A stretch of DNA of 64,000 nucleotides. Origin: Elusimicrobiota bacterium. GTDB lineage: Bacteria; Elusimicrobiota; Elusimicrobia; UBA1565; UBA9628. The translations under genes and the position numbers were made by a program. The notes beneath the pieces were generated by a model. The model worked only from the letters and a program-made list of their open reading frames with translations, ran no database searches and was not told the origin of the DNA. The stretch spans positions 1 to 64,000 of the forward strand of contig JACRDT010000003.1 in the NCBI GenBank assembly GCA_016212795.1. The letters run 5' to 3'. Shown in pieces: positions 7,469 to 15,539 of the stretch (position 1 is the stretch's first letter; each line of letters begins with the position of its first letter).

Positions 7469-9150
7469 ACGGCATCCGCCCCAAGGAGATCCTCGACCTC
7501 CTGCACGCCATCGAGAACGACGTCCGGGGGCCGTCGGGCGCGGCTCAGCTCGTCCTGGCGACCGCGGTCTCCCTGAACGGCTCCGTCTACGCCAGGGCCG
7601 GCGCCATGGGGGTCTTCGTGCCGGAGGAGGCGGTCCCCGGCACGATCAACGCCAAGAGCCTCGCGGGAGGTCTCTACAGCGGCATCGAGGCGACGGCGGC
7701 GGAAGGCACGCCGAGGCTGGCCCGCCTCAAGATCGCGGAGGACGACCCCATCCTGGGCCACGGGTTCCTGGCCGCCGGCCTCATCGAGGTGCTCTTCGAA
7801 CCCGTCGACGACGCCCTGCGCGCCCACCTCCGGAAGGTCCGCGACGCCGTGCGCGGCGCCGAGGGGATCGTCTGCGCGGTCGAGGTCGAGGGGCCCGAGG
7901 TCGGCAAGAGGACGCTCTACCGGGCCGACCAGGCGCCCGCCAAGGACTGCTACAAGGAGGACACGCCGGAGCTCGTCGAGGAGACCGTCGACGGGAAGCT
8001 GCGCCGCACCTTCCTCTGCCCGATCCGCCCGATGGGGAAGGTCCTCATCTTCGGCTCGGGGCCCGACGCCGCGTTCCTGGCCTCGTACCTCTCGGACCTG
8101 GGCTTCCCGGTCCATGTGGCCGACCCGCGCCCGGGACGCCTGCGGAACATCAACTGGGACCGGAGCCGCGCGGCCCTCGTCGAGGGCGGCTGGGAGGTCG
8201 CGGCCGCCGCGGTCAGCCCCGACGAAGACACCTCGGTGGTCGTCATGACCCACCACATCGACGAAGACCGGGCCGTGCTCAAAGGCGCCCTCCTGAGCCC
8301 CGCCGGCTACGTCGGGGTCGCGGGCTCCCTCAAGCGGGCGCGCGACCTGCTCGGAGCCCTGGAGCTGGAAGGCATCCGCCCGCGGCCGGGCGCGCTCTTC
8401 GCGCCCGCGGGGCTCGACATCGGGGCCGAGACGCCCGAGGAGACGGCGCTGGGCATCGCCTCGGAGATCCTGGCGGCCCGCTCCGGGCGCAAGGGCGGCC
8501 GGCTCTCCGCCCGCGCGCGCCCGCACGCGGACCACGCCGCGCCCGGCCTCCCGGGCCTCATCCTCGCCGCCGGCAGGGGGCGCCGGTTCGGCGCCGGCCA
8601 CAAGCTCTCGGCCATGGTGCAGGGGCGGCCCGTGCTCAAGCACGTCGTGGAGAACGCCCTGGCCTCCACGCTCGACCCGGTGATCGTGGTCCTCGGCTGC
8701 GAGGCCGCCGCGGCCCTCAAGGTCATCGCCGGCATCGACGACAGCCGGCTGCGCGTGGTCTTCAACCCCTGCTGGGCGTCGGGCAAGGCGTCTTCCATCG
8801 AGGTGGGCCTGCGCGAGGCCCCGGCCGGCGCGGCGGGCGTGCTCGCGCTCCTCGGCGACATGCCGATGGTCAAGCCGTGGCTCATCGACCGGGTGGTCTC
8901 GGAGTTCGAGCTCTCGGGGAAGCTCGTCTTCCCGGTCTTCCCGGGCCCCGACGGCCCCCAGCGTGGCTACCCCACGGCCTTCCCCCGCAGCCTCTTCGGG
9001 GAGATCAAGGCCCTGACCGCCGACGACTCGGCCGCGGAGGCCGTCCGCCGGCACTGGTCCGAGGCCCGGAGGGTGGCGTTGGAGGACTCCGAAACGCAGC
9101 TCGACATCGACAAGCCCGAGGACCTGGAGCTCCTGCCCGAGCCGGGTTGA
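7465..9150 (+). CDS. XdhC-type molybdoenzyme maturation factor fused to MocA/MobA-like nucleotidyltransferase
   Basis: A 561-residue fusion. The first 340 or so residues match the XdhC/CoxI family: an N-terminal domain (LLHAIENDVRGPSGAAQLVLATAV), then a Rossmann part with VLIFGSGPDAAFLASYLSDLG, VVVMTHHIDED and GYVGVAGSLKR. From about residue 350 a nucleotidyltransferase domain begins with GLILAAGRGRRFG (nucleotide-binding loop) and ALLGDMPMV (metal Asp), as in molybdopterin cytidylyl/guanylyltransferases. XdhC family proteins insert sulfurated cofactor into xanthine dehydrogenase-type enzymes, and MocA makes MCD. No such dehydrogenase is in the window; the molybdenum/tungsten enzymes here (28.9-34.5 kb and 26.5-28.4 kb) are of other families, so the client is unknown. 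The start is set by the GGGGAGG supplied by the hairpin cassette. Confidence 0.8.
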   Translation: MNGIRPKEILDLLHAIENDVRGPSGAAQLVLATAVSLNGSVYARAGAMGVFVPEEAVPGTINAKSLAGGLYSGIEATAAEGTPRLARLKIAEDDPILGHGFLAAGLIEVLFEPVDDALRAHLRKVRDAVRGAEGIVCAVEVEGPEVGKRTLYRADQAPAKDCYKEDTPELVEETVDGKLRRTFLCPIRPMGKVLIFGSGPDAAFLASYLSDLGFPVHVADPRPGRLRNINWDRSRAALVEGGWEVAAAAVSPDEDTSVVVMTHHIDEDRAVLKGALLSPAGYVGVAGSLKRARDLLGALELEGIRPRPGALFAPAGLDIGAETPEETALGIASEILAARSGRKGGRLSARARPHADHAAPGLPGLILAAGRGRRFGAGHKLSAMVQGRPVLKHVVENALASTLDPVIVVLGCEAAAALKVIAGIDDSRLRVVFNPCWASGKASSIEVGLREAPAGAAGVLALLGDMPMVKPWLIDRVVSEFELSGKLVFPVFPGPDGPQRGYPTAFPRSLFGEIKALTADDSAAEAVRRHWSEARRVALEDSETQLDIDKPEDLELLPEPG

Positions 9151-9174
9151 AGCCCGGCCCGGGAATGGTATGAT
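9147..9174 (+). promoter_or_regulatory. Promoter of the membrane/cNMP gene pair
   Basis: TTGAAG (9147-9152), 16 nt, TATGAT (9169-9174), followed by AGAGGA and the ATG at 9184. The -35 box overlaps the stop codon region of the preceding gene, so the downstream pair can be transcribed independently. Confidence 0.5.
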
Positions 9175-9183
9175 AGAGGAACC

Positions 9184-9708
9184 ATGAAGAGCGAACTCGA
9201 CACGACGGAGCACGAGAAGTCCATGCTGATGGTGGGCCTGGTCAACCGCTACATGACGCCGTTCGCGGCCATCCTCGTCCTCTCCGGCGCGGCGCTCAGC
9301 CCCGTGCCCATGAAGGCATCGGCGGCGGCCTGCGCGATCCTCGTCCTGACCTGGGTCATGAACAACGCGACCCACCGCCTGGTCGCCCGCTACCCGGAGA
9401 AGATGACGGCCATCCGCGACGGCAGGGTGGTGGCCAACTACATCATCGACCTCGGCCTCATCTGGCTCTTCATGCCGTACTGGCCGTCCATCTGGCTGCT
9501 GTTCCTCCTCACGATCATCGCGATCGGGGCCTACGAGGAGAAGAGGACCGTCATCCAGCACGCCGCCCTCCTGACCGCGATGCTGTTCATCGTCTCCTAC
9601 GCGCGAGGCGTCGGCTCGCTCACCCATTGGGGCGACGTGGGCGTCCGGTGCGCGACCCTCTGGTTCACCGGCCTCTTCACCAACCGCCTGGTCGCGTCGC
9701 TGAGGTGA
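9184..9708 (+). CDS. Hypothetical multi-pass membrane protein
   Basis: A 174-residue protein with about five hydrophobic helices, including AAILVLSGAALSPVPMKA, ANYIIDLGLIWLFMPYW and WLLFLLTIIAIGAY, and a short charged cytoplasmic N-terminus. I do not recognise a family; overall shape resembles small membrane sensory (MASE-like) domains. It is followed after 4 nt by a cyclic-nucleotide-binding protein, which suggests the two act together, perhaps as a split membrane sensor. It has its own promoter and an AGAGGA ribosome site. Confidence 0.6.
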   Translation: MKSELDTTEHEKSMLMVGLVNRYMTPFAAILVLSGAALSPVPMKASAAACAILVLTWVMNNATHRLVARYPEKMTAIRDGRVVANYIIDLGLIWLFMPYWPSIWLLFLLTIIAIGAYEEKRTVIQHAALLTAMLFIVSYARGVGSLTHWGDVGVRCATLWFTGLFTNRLVASLR

Positions 9709-9712
9709 CCGC

Positions 9713-10177
9713 ATGGCCTCCGAAGCCGACATCCTCGACGCCCGGCCGGTGGAGCCCCAGGAGATCGAATGGCTCTCCAAGGGCATGCGCAACGTGGGAT
9801 TCTTCTCCAAGCTCGGCCGCGCCCAGCTGGCCGAGGTCCTGCCCTACATGCTGATGATCCGCTACGCCCGCGAGTCGGCCATCTGCGCGGAAGGCGAGCC
9901 CGGCGACGCCATGTACCTGATCTACAAAGGAGGGGTCGTCATCACCAAGGAAGGCTGGAAGGACCCCGTCGCCCGCCTCAAGGAAGGGGATTTCTTCGGG
10001 GAGATGGCCCTGCTCTTCGGCGAGCCCAGATCCGCCACCGTGACGACCGAGGACGAGACCGAGGTCTTCTGCCTCGCCGCCGAGGACTTCCAGCGCCTCG
10101 TGGACAAGAGCCCGGACATGACCGACACCCTGCGCAAGCTCGCCGAAAGCCGCCGCCAGTCGCTCGCCCGTTCCTGA
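9713..10177 (+). CDS. Cyclic-nucleotide-binding domain protein
   Basis: A 154-residue soluble protein made of one cNMP-binding (CRP/PKA regulatory type) domain with a short helical N-terminus and tail and no DNA-binding domain. Key features: IRYARESAICAEGEPGDAMYLIYKGGV (beta roll) and the phosphate-binding cassette FFGEMALLFGEPRSATV, which has the Glu and Arg that contact cyclic nucleotide phosphate and ribose in CRP/PKA relatives. It probably senses cAMP or another cyclic nucleotide and relays to the upstream membrane protein. The spacing of 4 nt to that gene and a GAGG motif support co-translation. Confidence 0.8.
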   Translation: MASEADILDARPVEPQEIEWLSKGMRNVGFFSKLGRAQLAEVLPYMLMIRYARESAICAEGEPGDAMYLIYKGGVVITKEGWKDPVARLKEGDFFGEMALLFGEPRSATVTTEDETEVFCLAAEDFQRLVDKSPDMTDTLRKLAESRRQSLARS

Positions 10178-10278
10178 CCCGGCGTCCCGGGATGAGACCC
10201 CGGGCCCACCAGGCCCTGGGTACAACGCCGGTCCCTCTCTAGGCCCTTCTTCTCTGCTCCCGGGAGGCCGCGCCGGGC

Positions 10279-10284
10279 TATGAT
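10279..10284 (+). promoter_or_regulatory. Candidate -10 box 7 nt before an ATG
   Basis: TATGAT at 10279-10284 overlaps the first two possible start codons of the peptidase (ATGATG at 10280) and lies 7 nt upstream of a third ATG at 10292. If this is the -10 box, transcription begins at or next to the 10292 ATG, giving a leaderless mRNA. No convincing -35 box is seen. Confidence 0.35.
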
Positions 10285-10291
10285 GTCCCTC

Positions 10292-11848
10292 ATGCGAAGA
10301 TCCCGCTCCGTCCTCCTGGTGCTGCTGGCCATCGGCGTGCCGGCCGCGTCCCTGGCCCAGACGCTCTCGGCCCCCGTCTCAGGCCGGATGAACGCTCCCG
10401 CGGCAGGGGCCCCGGCGGTCGGCGCCATCCCCGCGGGCTTCATCGACTCGCTGGGCATCCACCTCGACCAGACCGCCGCGCGCCTGCAGGCCGCCCTCCC
10501 CGGCGGGGGCGCGCCTTCCATCTCGGAGCGATCGGCCCTGGAGCCGACGGCGGCCGCGGTCCTCCCGGCTTCCTCGCTCGGCGCCCCCGGACTTCCCGAG
10601 CGCCCTACGGCACCGGGCGAGCGGAGAACGCCCGCGCCCGGCGCCGACGCCGCCGAGTACCTGGCCAGGGCGGCGCTCGCCGCGCCGGCGGGCGCCGCCG
10701 CTCCCGCCCTCGAGGCCCAGGCCGCGGCCGCGCTCGCCCGCGCCTTGGCCGACCCCGAGGCACGCGAGACCCTCGCCGCGGCCCTGCGGGACCTGGCGGA
10801 CGCCCGGGGCCGGGCGCTCGCCGACCGGCTCGAGGCCCTGTCGGCCGCCGCCGAAGGCGACCCCTACCTGCGCCAGCTCGCCGGCGACCTCGCCGCCGGG
10901 CCCCTCGGGCAGGGCGCCCTGTTCGACGGGAACGCCCCGGCCCCCTCCCTGAGCACCCCCGAGGAGTTCGCCGCCTACGCCGCGCGGCGCTTCATGGCCG
11001 GCCGCCTGCTCCCGGGCGGGCGCGCGGCCGTCGCCTACCCCCAGTCCGTCCCGGACGACAAGGAGCTCTACGACGAGGTGGCGCGCTCGCCGCTGACGAA
11101 CCCGGAGCGCGAGAAGGTGGTCGTCGAGCTCTTCCGCCAGGCGGGCGCCCGGCCGGAGGAGATCCGCCTTCAGGACACCGGCGAAGGGACGCACAACATC
11201 TTCGTGGTCAAGAAGGGCCGCACGGACCGGACCGTCGTGATCGGCGCCCACCACGACAAGGTCGACGTCGGCCACGGCACCATCGACAACTGGACCGGCT
11301 CGGCCATGGTCCCCAACCTCTACCAGGCCCTGCGCGGCGTCGAGACCGAGGACACCCTCGTCTTCGCCGTGTTCTCCCGCGAGGAGGAGGGGCTCATCGG
11401 CTCGGGCAAGTTCGTCCGCCAGCTCTCGCCCCAGGAACGCGCCAGGATCGACGCCATGCTCAACCTCGACACGCTGGCCGTCGACGGCACCTACTCCTGG
11501 AAGAACAACTCGGACAAGCCGCTGCTCGAGCGCATCAAGGCCGTGGCCTCGCAGGCCGCCCTCGCCCTCAAGGAGGTCGTGTTCTGGGGCGGGGACGCGG
11601 ACTCGAGCTCTTTTCGCAACGCGGGCATCCAGGCCATCACCGTCTTCGGCGCCTCGGAGGACGTGATCTGGGACACCATCCACGGCCCCAACGACACCAT
11701 CGCGGCCTTCTCGATCAAGCACTACCGGAACACGTACGACCTCATGCTCGCGATGCTCAAGAGCCTGGACAGCTCGCCCATCGGCCGCGTCGGCCGGCTG
11801 GCCATGCGGCTGACGGACTTCCTGCTGAAGACCTTCAGATCTCCTTGA
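10292..11848 (+). CDS. Secreted M28-family zinc aminopeptidase
   Basis: About 518 residues: signal peptide (MRRSRSVLLVLLAIG... to LAQ), an Ala/Pro-rich N-terminal region of about 220 residues, then an M28 peptidase domain. Zinc ligands are visible in VIGAHHDKVD (His, Asp), GTIDNWTGSAM (bridging Asp), VFSREEEGLIGSGKF (Glu pair), MLNLDTLAVDG (Asp) and WDTIHGPND (His). It should cleave amino acids or small peptides outside the cytoplasm. Residues near 100-120 are encoded by a dispersed palindromic repeat inserted in frame (10581-10642). The ATG at 10292 gives a textbook signal peptide; the ATG pair at 10280 is the alternative. Its 3' end overlaps the convergent kinase gene by 14 nt. Confidence 0.82.
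   Translation: MRRSRSVLLVLLAIGVPAASLAQTLSAPVSGRMNAPAAGAPAVGAIPAGFIDSLGIHLDQTAARLQAALPGGGAPSISERSALEPTAAAVLPASSLGAPGLPERPTAPGERRTPAPGADAAEYLARAALAAPAGAAAPALEAQAAAALARALADPEARETLAAALRDLADARGRALADRLEALSAAAEGDPYLRQLAGDLAAGPLGQGALFDGNAPAPSLSTPEEFAAYAARRFMAGRLLPGGRAAVAYPQSVPDDKELYDEVARSPLTNPEREKVVVELFRQAGARPEEIRLQDTGEGTHNIFVVKKGRTDRTVVIGAHHDKVDVGHGTIDNWTGSAMVPNLYQALRGVETEDTLVFAVFSREEEGLIGSGKFVRQLSPQERARIDAMLNLDTLAVDGTYSWKNNSDKPLLERIKAVASQAALALKEVVFWGGDADSSSFRNAGIQAITVFGASEDVIWDTIHGPNDTIAAFSIKHYRNTYDLMLAMLKSLDSSPIGRVGRLAMRLTDFLLKTFRSP
10581..10642 (+). repeat. Coding palindromic repeat, copy A (inside M28 peptidase)
   Basis: This is a copy of the sequence repeated at 41047-41172 and 44070-44136. 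The core is a near-perfect palindrome, CACCGGGCGAGCGGA...CGCGCCCGGCG. Here it is read in the opposite orientation to the other copies, giving GLPERPTAPGERRTPAPG in the linker of the peptidase without breaking the frame. Confidence 0.8.
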
Positions 11849-13811
11849 GCCGCCGCAGCAGCTCGAGCGGGTCGGCGAGCCGCTGCGCGGGGTCCGGGCG
11901 GAACACCTCCGCGAGCAGGGGCTCGACGGCCTTGGGCACGGTCGACGCCAAGGCGTCCGGCGCGACGAAGGCCGCGGACTCCTTCTGCGCCAGGAAATCC
12001 GGCCCCCGGAAAGGAAGGATGCCCGCCAACATCTCGTAGAGGCATATGCCCAGGGCATAGACGTCCGAGGCGGGGACCGCGCCCCCCCGATGCTGTTCCG
12101 GGGCCATGTAGGCCAGGGCGGCCGAGGCGTCCGTCCCGGCGGCCTTGGACAGGGCCTCCTTGGCGAAACGCGCGAGGACGAAATCCGTCATCTTGACGCG
12201 GCCCTGGCCGTCCACCATGATGTTCGAGGGCTTGACGTCCCGGTGCGTGAAGCCGCGGCGGTGGGCGCCGTCCAAGGCCTGGCAGGCCTGCTCGAGCAGC
12301 CCCCGGCATCGGTCGAAGGGCAGACGTTTGACCTCCTTGAGCAGCCGGGCAAGGGGCTGGCCGTCGGCGAACTCGCTGACGACGAACACGTCCCCGTCAT
12401 GAAGCACGACTTCGCGGACCGCCGCGATGCAGGGATGGGTCAGCGCCGCGAGAGCGCCGGCCTGGTCGGAAAGGCTCTTGAGCAGGGCAGGATCGGCCGC
12501 GAACTCGCCCCTCATCTTCCTGAGCGCCACCAGGCGCTGCATCTTGGTGTCGAAACCGGCGAACACCTGCCCCATGGCGCCCTCGCCGATCTTCTCTCGC
12601 AGCTCGTAGCGGGAAGCCACGACCGGCGCACGCGCCGCGGCCAGGGACGGCAAGACGCGGCCATCGGCGGACGCCGCCCCCCCTCCGCCCGGGCCCGGCT
12701 GGACGCCGGCGTCGAACTGGGCGGCGGCGCGCGACCGCGCGAGCTGCCCGAGGCCGGCCACCAACCCCACGAAGGTGATGAGCCCGAACACGGCGGCCAT
12801 GATCAACCGGCCCCGGTTCCCCATGCCGGAGGGCCCCTTCTTCCCGGGGGGCATCTCCTCGCCTGGGAAGAGGAAGAGGCGCTCGGGGTCGCCCTTGAGC
12901 GCGTCGGCCGACTTGAGGCTGCCCTCGTAGGCGGGGTCCAGGGCGGCCGCGGTCTTGAGGGTCGCGAACATCCCCTCCCGGTCCCCCAGGCACCCCAGCG
13001 CCCACGCCTTGAGCGCCAGCGCCGTCGCGTCCGTGGCGTTGATGGTGATGATCTTGTCGGCCGTCTCCAGCGCCCCCTTGCAGTCCTTCCCGCGGTTCTG
13101 CGCGTCCGCCTTGAGCTTGAGCAGCATGAGGTCGTTGGGCCGCAGGGCCAGCCCGCCTTCCGCGTCCTCGAGGACCGCGCGCCAGTTCTTCTTGCCCTTG
13201 TGGGCGTAGCCGCGGATCAGGAACGCGCGCGGGTTGCCCGGGTTGGCCGCGATGGCCTCGGTGGCCAGCCTGATGGTCTCGCGGTAGTTCCCCACCTTTA
13301 GCTGGCCCTCGGCGTCGCCGGTCGCGCGGATGGAGGCCTGGACCTGCTGGTCCACGACGACCGCCGGCTGGTCCTGGAGGGCGACCACGCCCTTGAGCGG
13401 AACGACGTAGGGCTTGTCGGGCGAGGAGCCGGGGTGGTCGGCCGCGGGCTGGGGAGCGGGCTGCGGGGCGGGCGACGGCTCCGGCGGGGGCGGGCCGGGA
13501 GGAGGCTCGGGGGAGGGGGCGCCCTTGAGCTTCTTCCTGATCTTCATCTGCCCCGGAAGCTTCGTGTCCGCGCACGTGAGCCGCACGATGCCGACGGCCG
13601 TCGCCTCGTCGGGGTTGGCGTTGAGGATGGCCAGGGCCTCGTCGCACGCGGCGGGCTTGTTGCCGCGCTCGAGGTACTCCGTGGCGCGCTTGATCCTGGC
13701 GGCGACCTCCGCGCTGACGGCGGCCGCCTTCTGGTCCGGCGGGGCCGAGGAGTCCGCCCCCCAGGTTCCGGCGGGCTGAAGAGCGATGAGCAGAAGAAGG
13801 ACACGGGTCAT
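11835..13811 (-). CDS. Membrane TPR protein with C-terminal Ser/Thr kinase-like domain, altered active site
   Basis: 658 residues: a signal peptide or anchor (1-19), a helical repeat, a Pro-rich linker (about 98-130), TPR repeats (about 165-300), a transmembrane helix (RLIMAAVFGLITFVGLVAG, near 340-360), then a Hanks-type kinase domain (about 390-655). The glycine loop IGEGAMGQVF, HRDVKPSN, APE and SDVYALGICLYEML are present. However, the VAIK lysine position reads VALRK (Arg for Lys), the helix-C Glu aligns with Gln (DQAGALAALTHP), and DFG is DFV. It may be a pseudokinase or weak kinase, with TPRs outside and the kinase inside the cell. The start ATG overlaps the polX stop (ATGA); longer ORFs upstream are read-through. 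Confidence 0.8.
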   Translation of the reverse strand: MTRVLLLLIALQPAGTWGADSSAPPDQKAAAVSAEVAARIKRATEYLERGNKPAACDEALAILNANPDEATAVGIVRLTCADTKLPGQMKIRKKLKGAPSPEPPPGPPPPEPSPAPQPAPQPAADHPGSSPDKPYVVPLKGVVALQDQPAVVVDQQVQASIRATGDAEGQLKVGNYRETIRLATEAIAANPGNPRAFLIRGYAHKGKKNWRAVLEDAEGGLALRPNDLMLLKLKADAQNRGKDCKGALETADKIITINATDATALALKAWALGCLGDREGMFATLKTAAALDPAYEGSLKSADALKGDPERLFLFPGEEMPPGKKGPSGMGNRGRLIMAAVFGLITFVGLVAGLGQLARSRAAAQFDAGVQPGPGGGGAASADGRVLPSLAAARAPVVASRYELREKIGEGAMGQVFAGFDTKMQRLVALRKMRGEFAADPALLKSLSDQAGALAALTHPCIAAVREVVLHDGDVFVVSEFADGQPLARLLKEVKRLPFDRCRGLLEQACQALDGAHRRGFTHRDVKPSNIMVDGQGRVKMTDFVLARFAKEALSKAAGTDASAALAYMAPEQHRGGAVPASDVYALGICLYEMLAGILPFRGPDFLAQKESAAFVAPDALASTVPKAVEPLLAEVFRPDPAQRLADPLELLRRLKEI

Positions 13812-15526
13812 CGTAGCCACTCCTTGAGTTCGGAGAACGACTTGCAGTTGACGACGTCGTCCTTGGTGAGCCAGCCCCGGCGGGCGACGGTCACCGCCAT
13901 CTCCATGAAGGCGAACTGGCCGTCGCCATGGGCGTCCGTGGACAGGACGACGGGCACGCCCAGCTCCTTGGCCCGCCTGGCCTGGACGTCGGTGATGTCC
14001 TGGCGGTCGGGCTGGCCGTTGATCTCCAGGGCCGTCCCCGCGCCGGCCGCCGCCGCGAGGACCGCCTCGGCGTCGACCTTGTAGCCCTCCCGGGAATTCA
14101 GCAGCCTCCCCGAGAGGTGCGCGAGGCTGTGGACGCGGGGATGGCGGACGGCCTTGACGATGCGCTCGGTCATCTCGGGCTCGCCCATGTGGAAGCCCGA
14201 GTGGACCGCCGCCGTCACCACGTCGATCTGCGCGAGGACCTCGTCCGGGTAGTCGAGCCCGCCGTCCTTGAGGATGTCGACCTCCATGCCGCGCAGGAGC
14301 TTGATGCCCTTGACCTTCTCCTGGACGGCCCTCAGCGCCCCGAGGCTCTCCCGGAAGCGCTCGATGGACAGCCCTCCGGCGATCTTGACCGACCGGGAAT
14401 GGTCGGCCAGCGCGGCCCAGCCCCAGCCCATCTTCAGCGCGGCCCGGGCCATCTCCTCCAGGGACTTCTCGCCGTCGGAAAGGGACGAATGGTTGTGCAG
14501 GTCCCCGCGGACGTCCGGAAGCTCGACGAGCCTGGGCAGCCGGCCTGCCGCCGCGGCCTCCAGCTCGCCGCGGTTCTCCCTCAGCTCCGGCGGGATCCAG
14601 TCGAGCCCGAGCTTCGCGTAGACCTCCTCCTCGGTCCTGCCGGCCAGGGGCTTCTTGTGCCCCTTGTCCGAGACCCGGAACACCCCGTACTCGTTGAGCG
14701 TCAAGCCCCGCTGGAGGGCGCGCTCGCGCAGCGCCACGTTGTGGTCCTTCGAGCCGGTGAAGTACTGGAGGGCCGCCCCGAAGGACCCGGGCGCCACGAC
14801 CCTGAGGTCGCATTGGACGCCGGCCTTGAGGCGGACGCTCGCCTTGACGGGTCCCGCGGCCAGGACCCGCTCGACCTGGCCGAGCCTGGTGAACGCCTCC
14901 ACGGCCTTGGCGCCGTCGGCGGCGGCGCAGAGGATGTCGAGGTCGCCGACCGTCTCCTTGCCGCGCCGGAGGGACCCGGCCGGGCTGATCTGCGAGACGA
15001 GGCCGCTCTCCTTCAGCGCCCGGACCACGTCCAGGACGGCCGTCCGGGCGTCCCAGTAGAGCATCCTCTCGCCCGCGTGCCTGGCGAACTCGACGCCTGC
15101 GAGGATGCTCGCCTCGAGCTTGGGCCCGAAGCCCGGCAGGCCTCGCAGCTCGCCCGAAGCCGCCGCGGCCCTGAGCTTGTCGAGCGTGTCGATCCCCAGG
15201 GAATCGAACAGGACCTTGGCCCTCTTGGGCCCCAGGCCCTCGACCTTGAGGAGCAGCAGGAGCCCCCGGGGGACCTTCAGGCGGATGGCCTCGAGGTCCC
15301 GGAAGGTCCCACTGGAGAGCATCTCGGCGAGGTGCCCGGCGATCCCCTTGCCGACGCCGGGGATCTCCAGGAGCTGGTCGGGCGCGAGGGACTCGACGGG
15401 CGCGGAGAGCCCCGCGACGGCCTGGGCGGCGCGCTCGTAGGCCCTCACCCGGAAGGGGTTGGCCCCGTCGACCTCCAGCAGCGCGGCCATCTCCGCGAGG
15501 AGCCCGGCCAGCCGTGAGTTATCCAT
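13808..15526 (-). CDS. polX: PolX family DNA polymerase with PHP domain
   Basis: A 572-residue family X polymerase. An N-terminal helix-hairpin-helix region (LLEIPGVGKGIAGHL, LKVEGLGPKRAKVL) precedes the palm with GSLRRGKETVGDLDIL, whose Asp pair binds catalytic metal, and the thumb with FTGSKDHNVALRERA and LNEYGVF. From about residue 340 comes a PHP phosphoesterase domain with metal-ligand motifs DLHNHSSLSDG, LADHS, RGMEVDIL and STDAHGD, known in bacterial PolX for 3'-5' exonuclease and AP-endonuclease activity. It is probably a base-excision repair enzyme. Length is usual for the family. It sits 13 nt downstream of the ankyrin-caspase gene and overlaps the kinase start; a functional link is not obvious. 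Confidence 0.93.
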   Translation of the reverse strand: MDNSRLAGLLAEMAALLEVDGANPFRVRAYERAAQAVAGLSAPVESLAPDQLLEIPGVGKGIAGHLAEMLSSGTFRDLEAIRLKVPRGLLLLLKVEGLGPKRAKVLFDSLGIDTLDKLRAAAASGELRGLPGFGPKLEASILAGVEFARHAGERMLYWDARTAVLDVVRALKESGLVSQISPAGSLRRGKETVGDLDILCAAADGAKAVEAFTRLGQVERVLAAGPVKASVRLKAGVQCDLRVVAPGSFGAALQYFTGSKDHNVALRERALQRGLTLNEYGVFRVSDKGHKKPLAGRTEEEVYAKLGLDWIPPELRENRGELEAAAAGRLPRLVELPDVRGDLHNHSSLSDGEKSLEEMARAALKMGWGWAALADHSRSVKIAGGLSIERFRESLGALRAVQEKVKGIKLLRGMEVDILKDGGLDYPDEVLAQIDVVTAAVHSGFHMGEPEMTERIVKAVRHPRVHSLAHLSGRLLNSREGYKVDAEAVLAAAAGAGTALEINGQPDRQDITDVQARRAKELGVPVVLSTDAHGDGQFAFMEMAVTVARRGWLTKDDVVNCKSFSELKEWLR

Positions 15527-15539
15527 GCCGGGATCCGCC

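Noticed and set aside
7351..9810. Minus-strand ORF of 819 codons
   Set aside because: Antisense to XdhC-MocA and the membrane protein; Asp/Arg/Gly-rich without family features.
10379..12058. Minus-strand ORF of 559 codons
   Set aside because: Antisense to the M28 peptidase, whose zinc ligands are all present.
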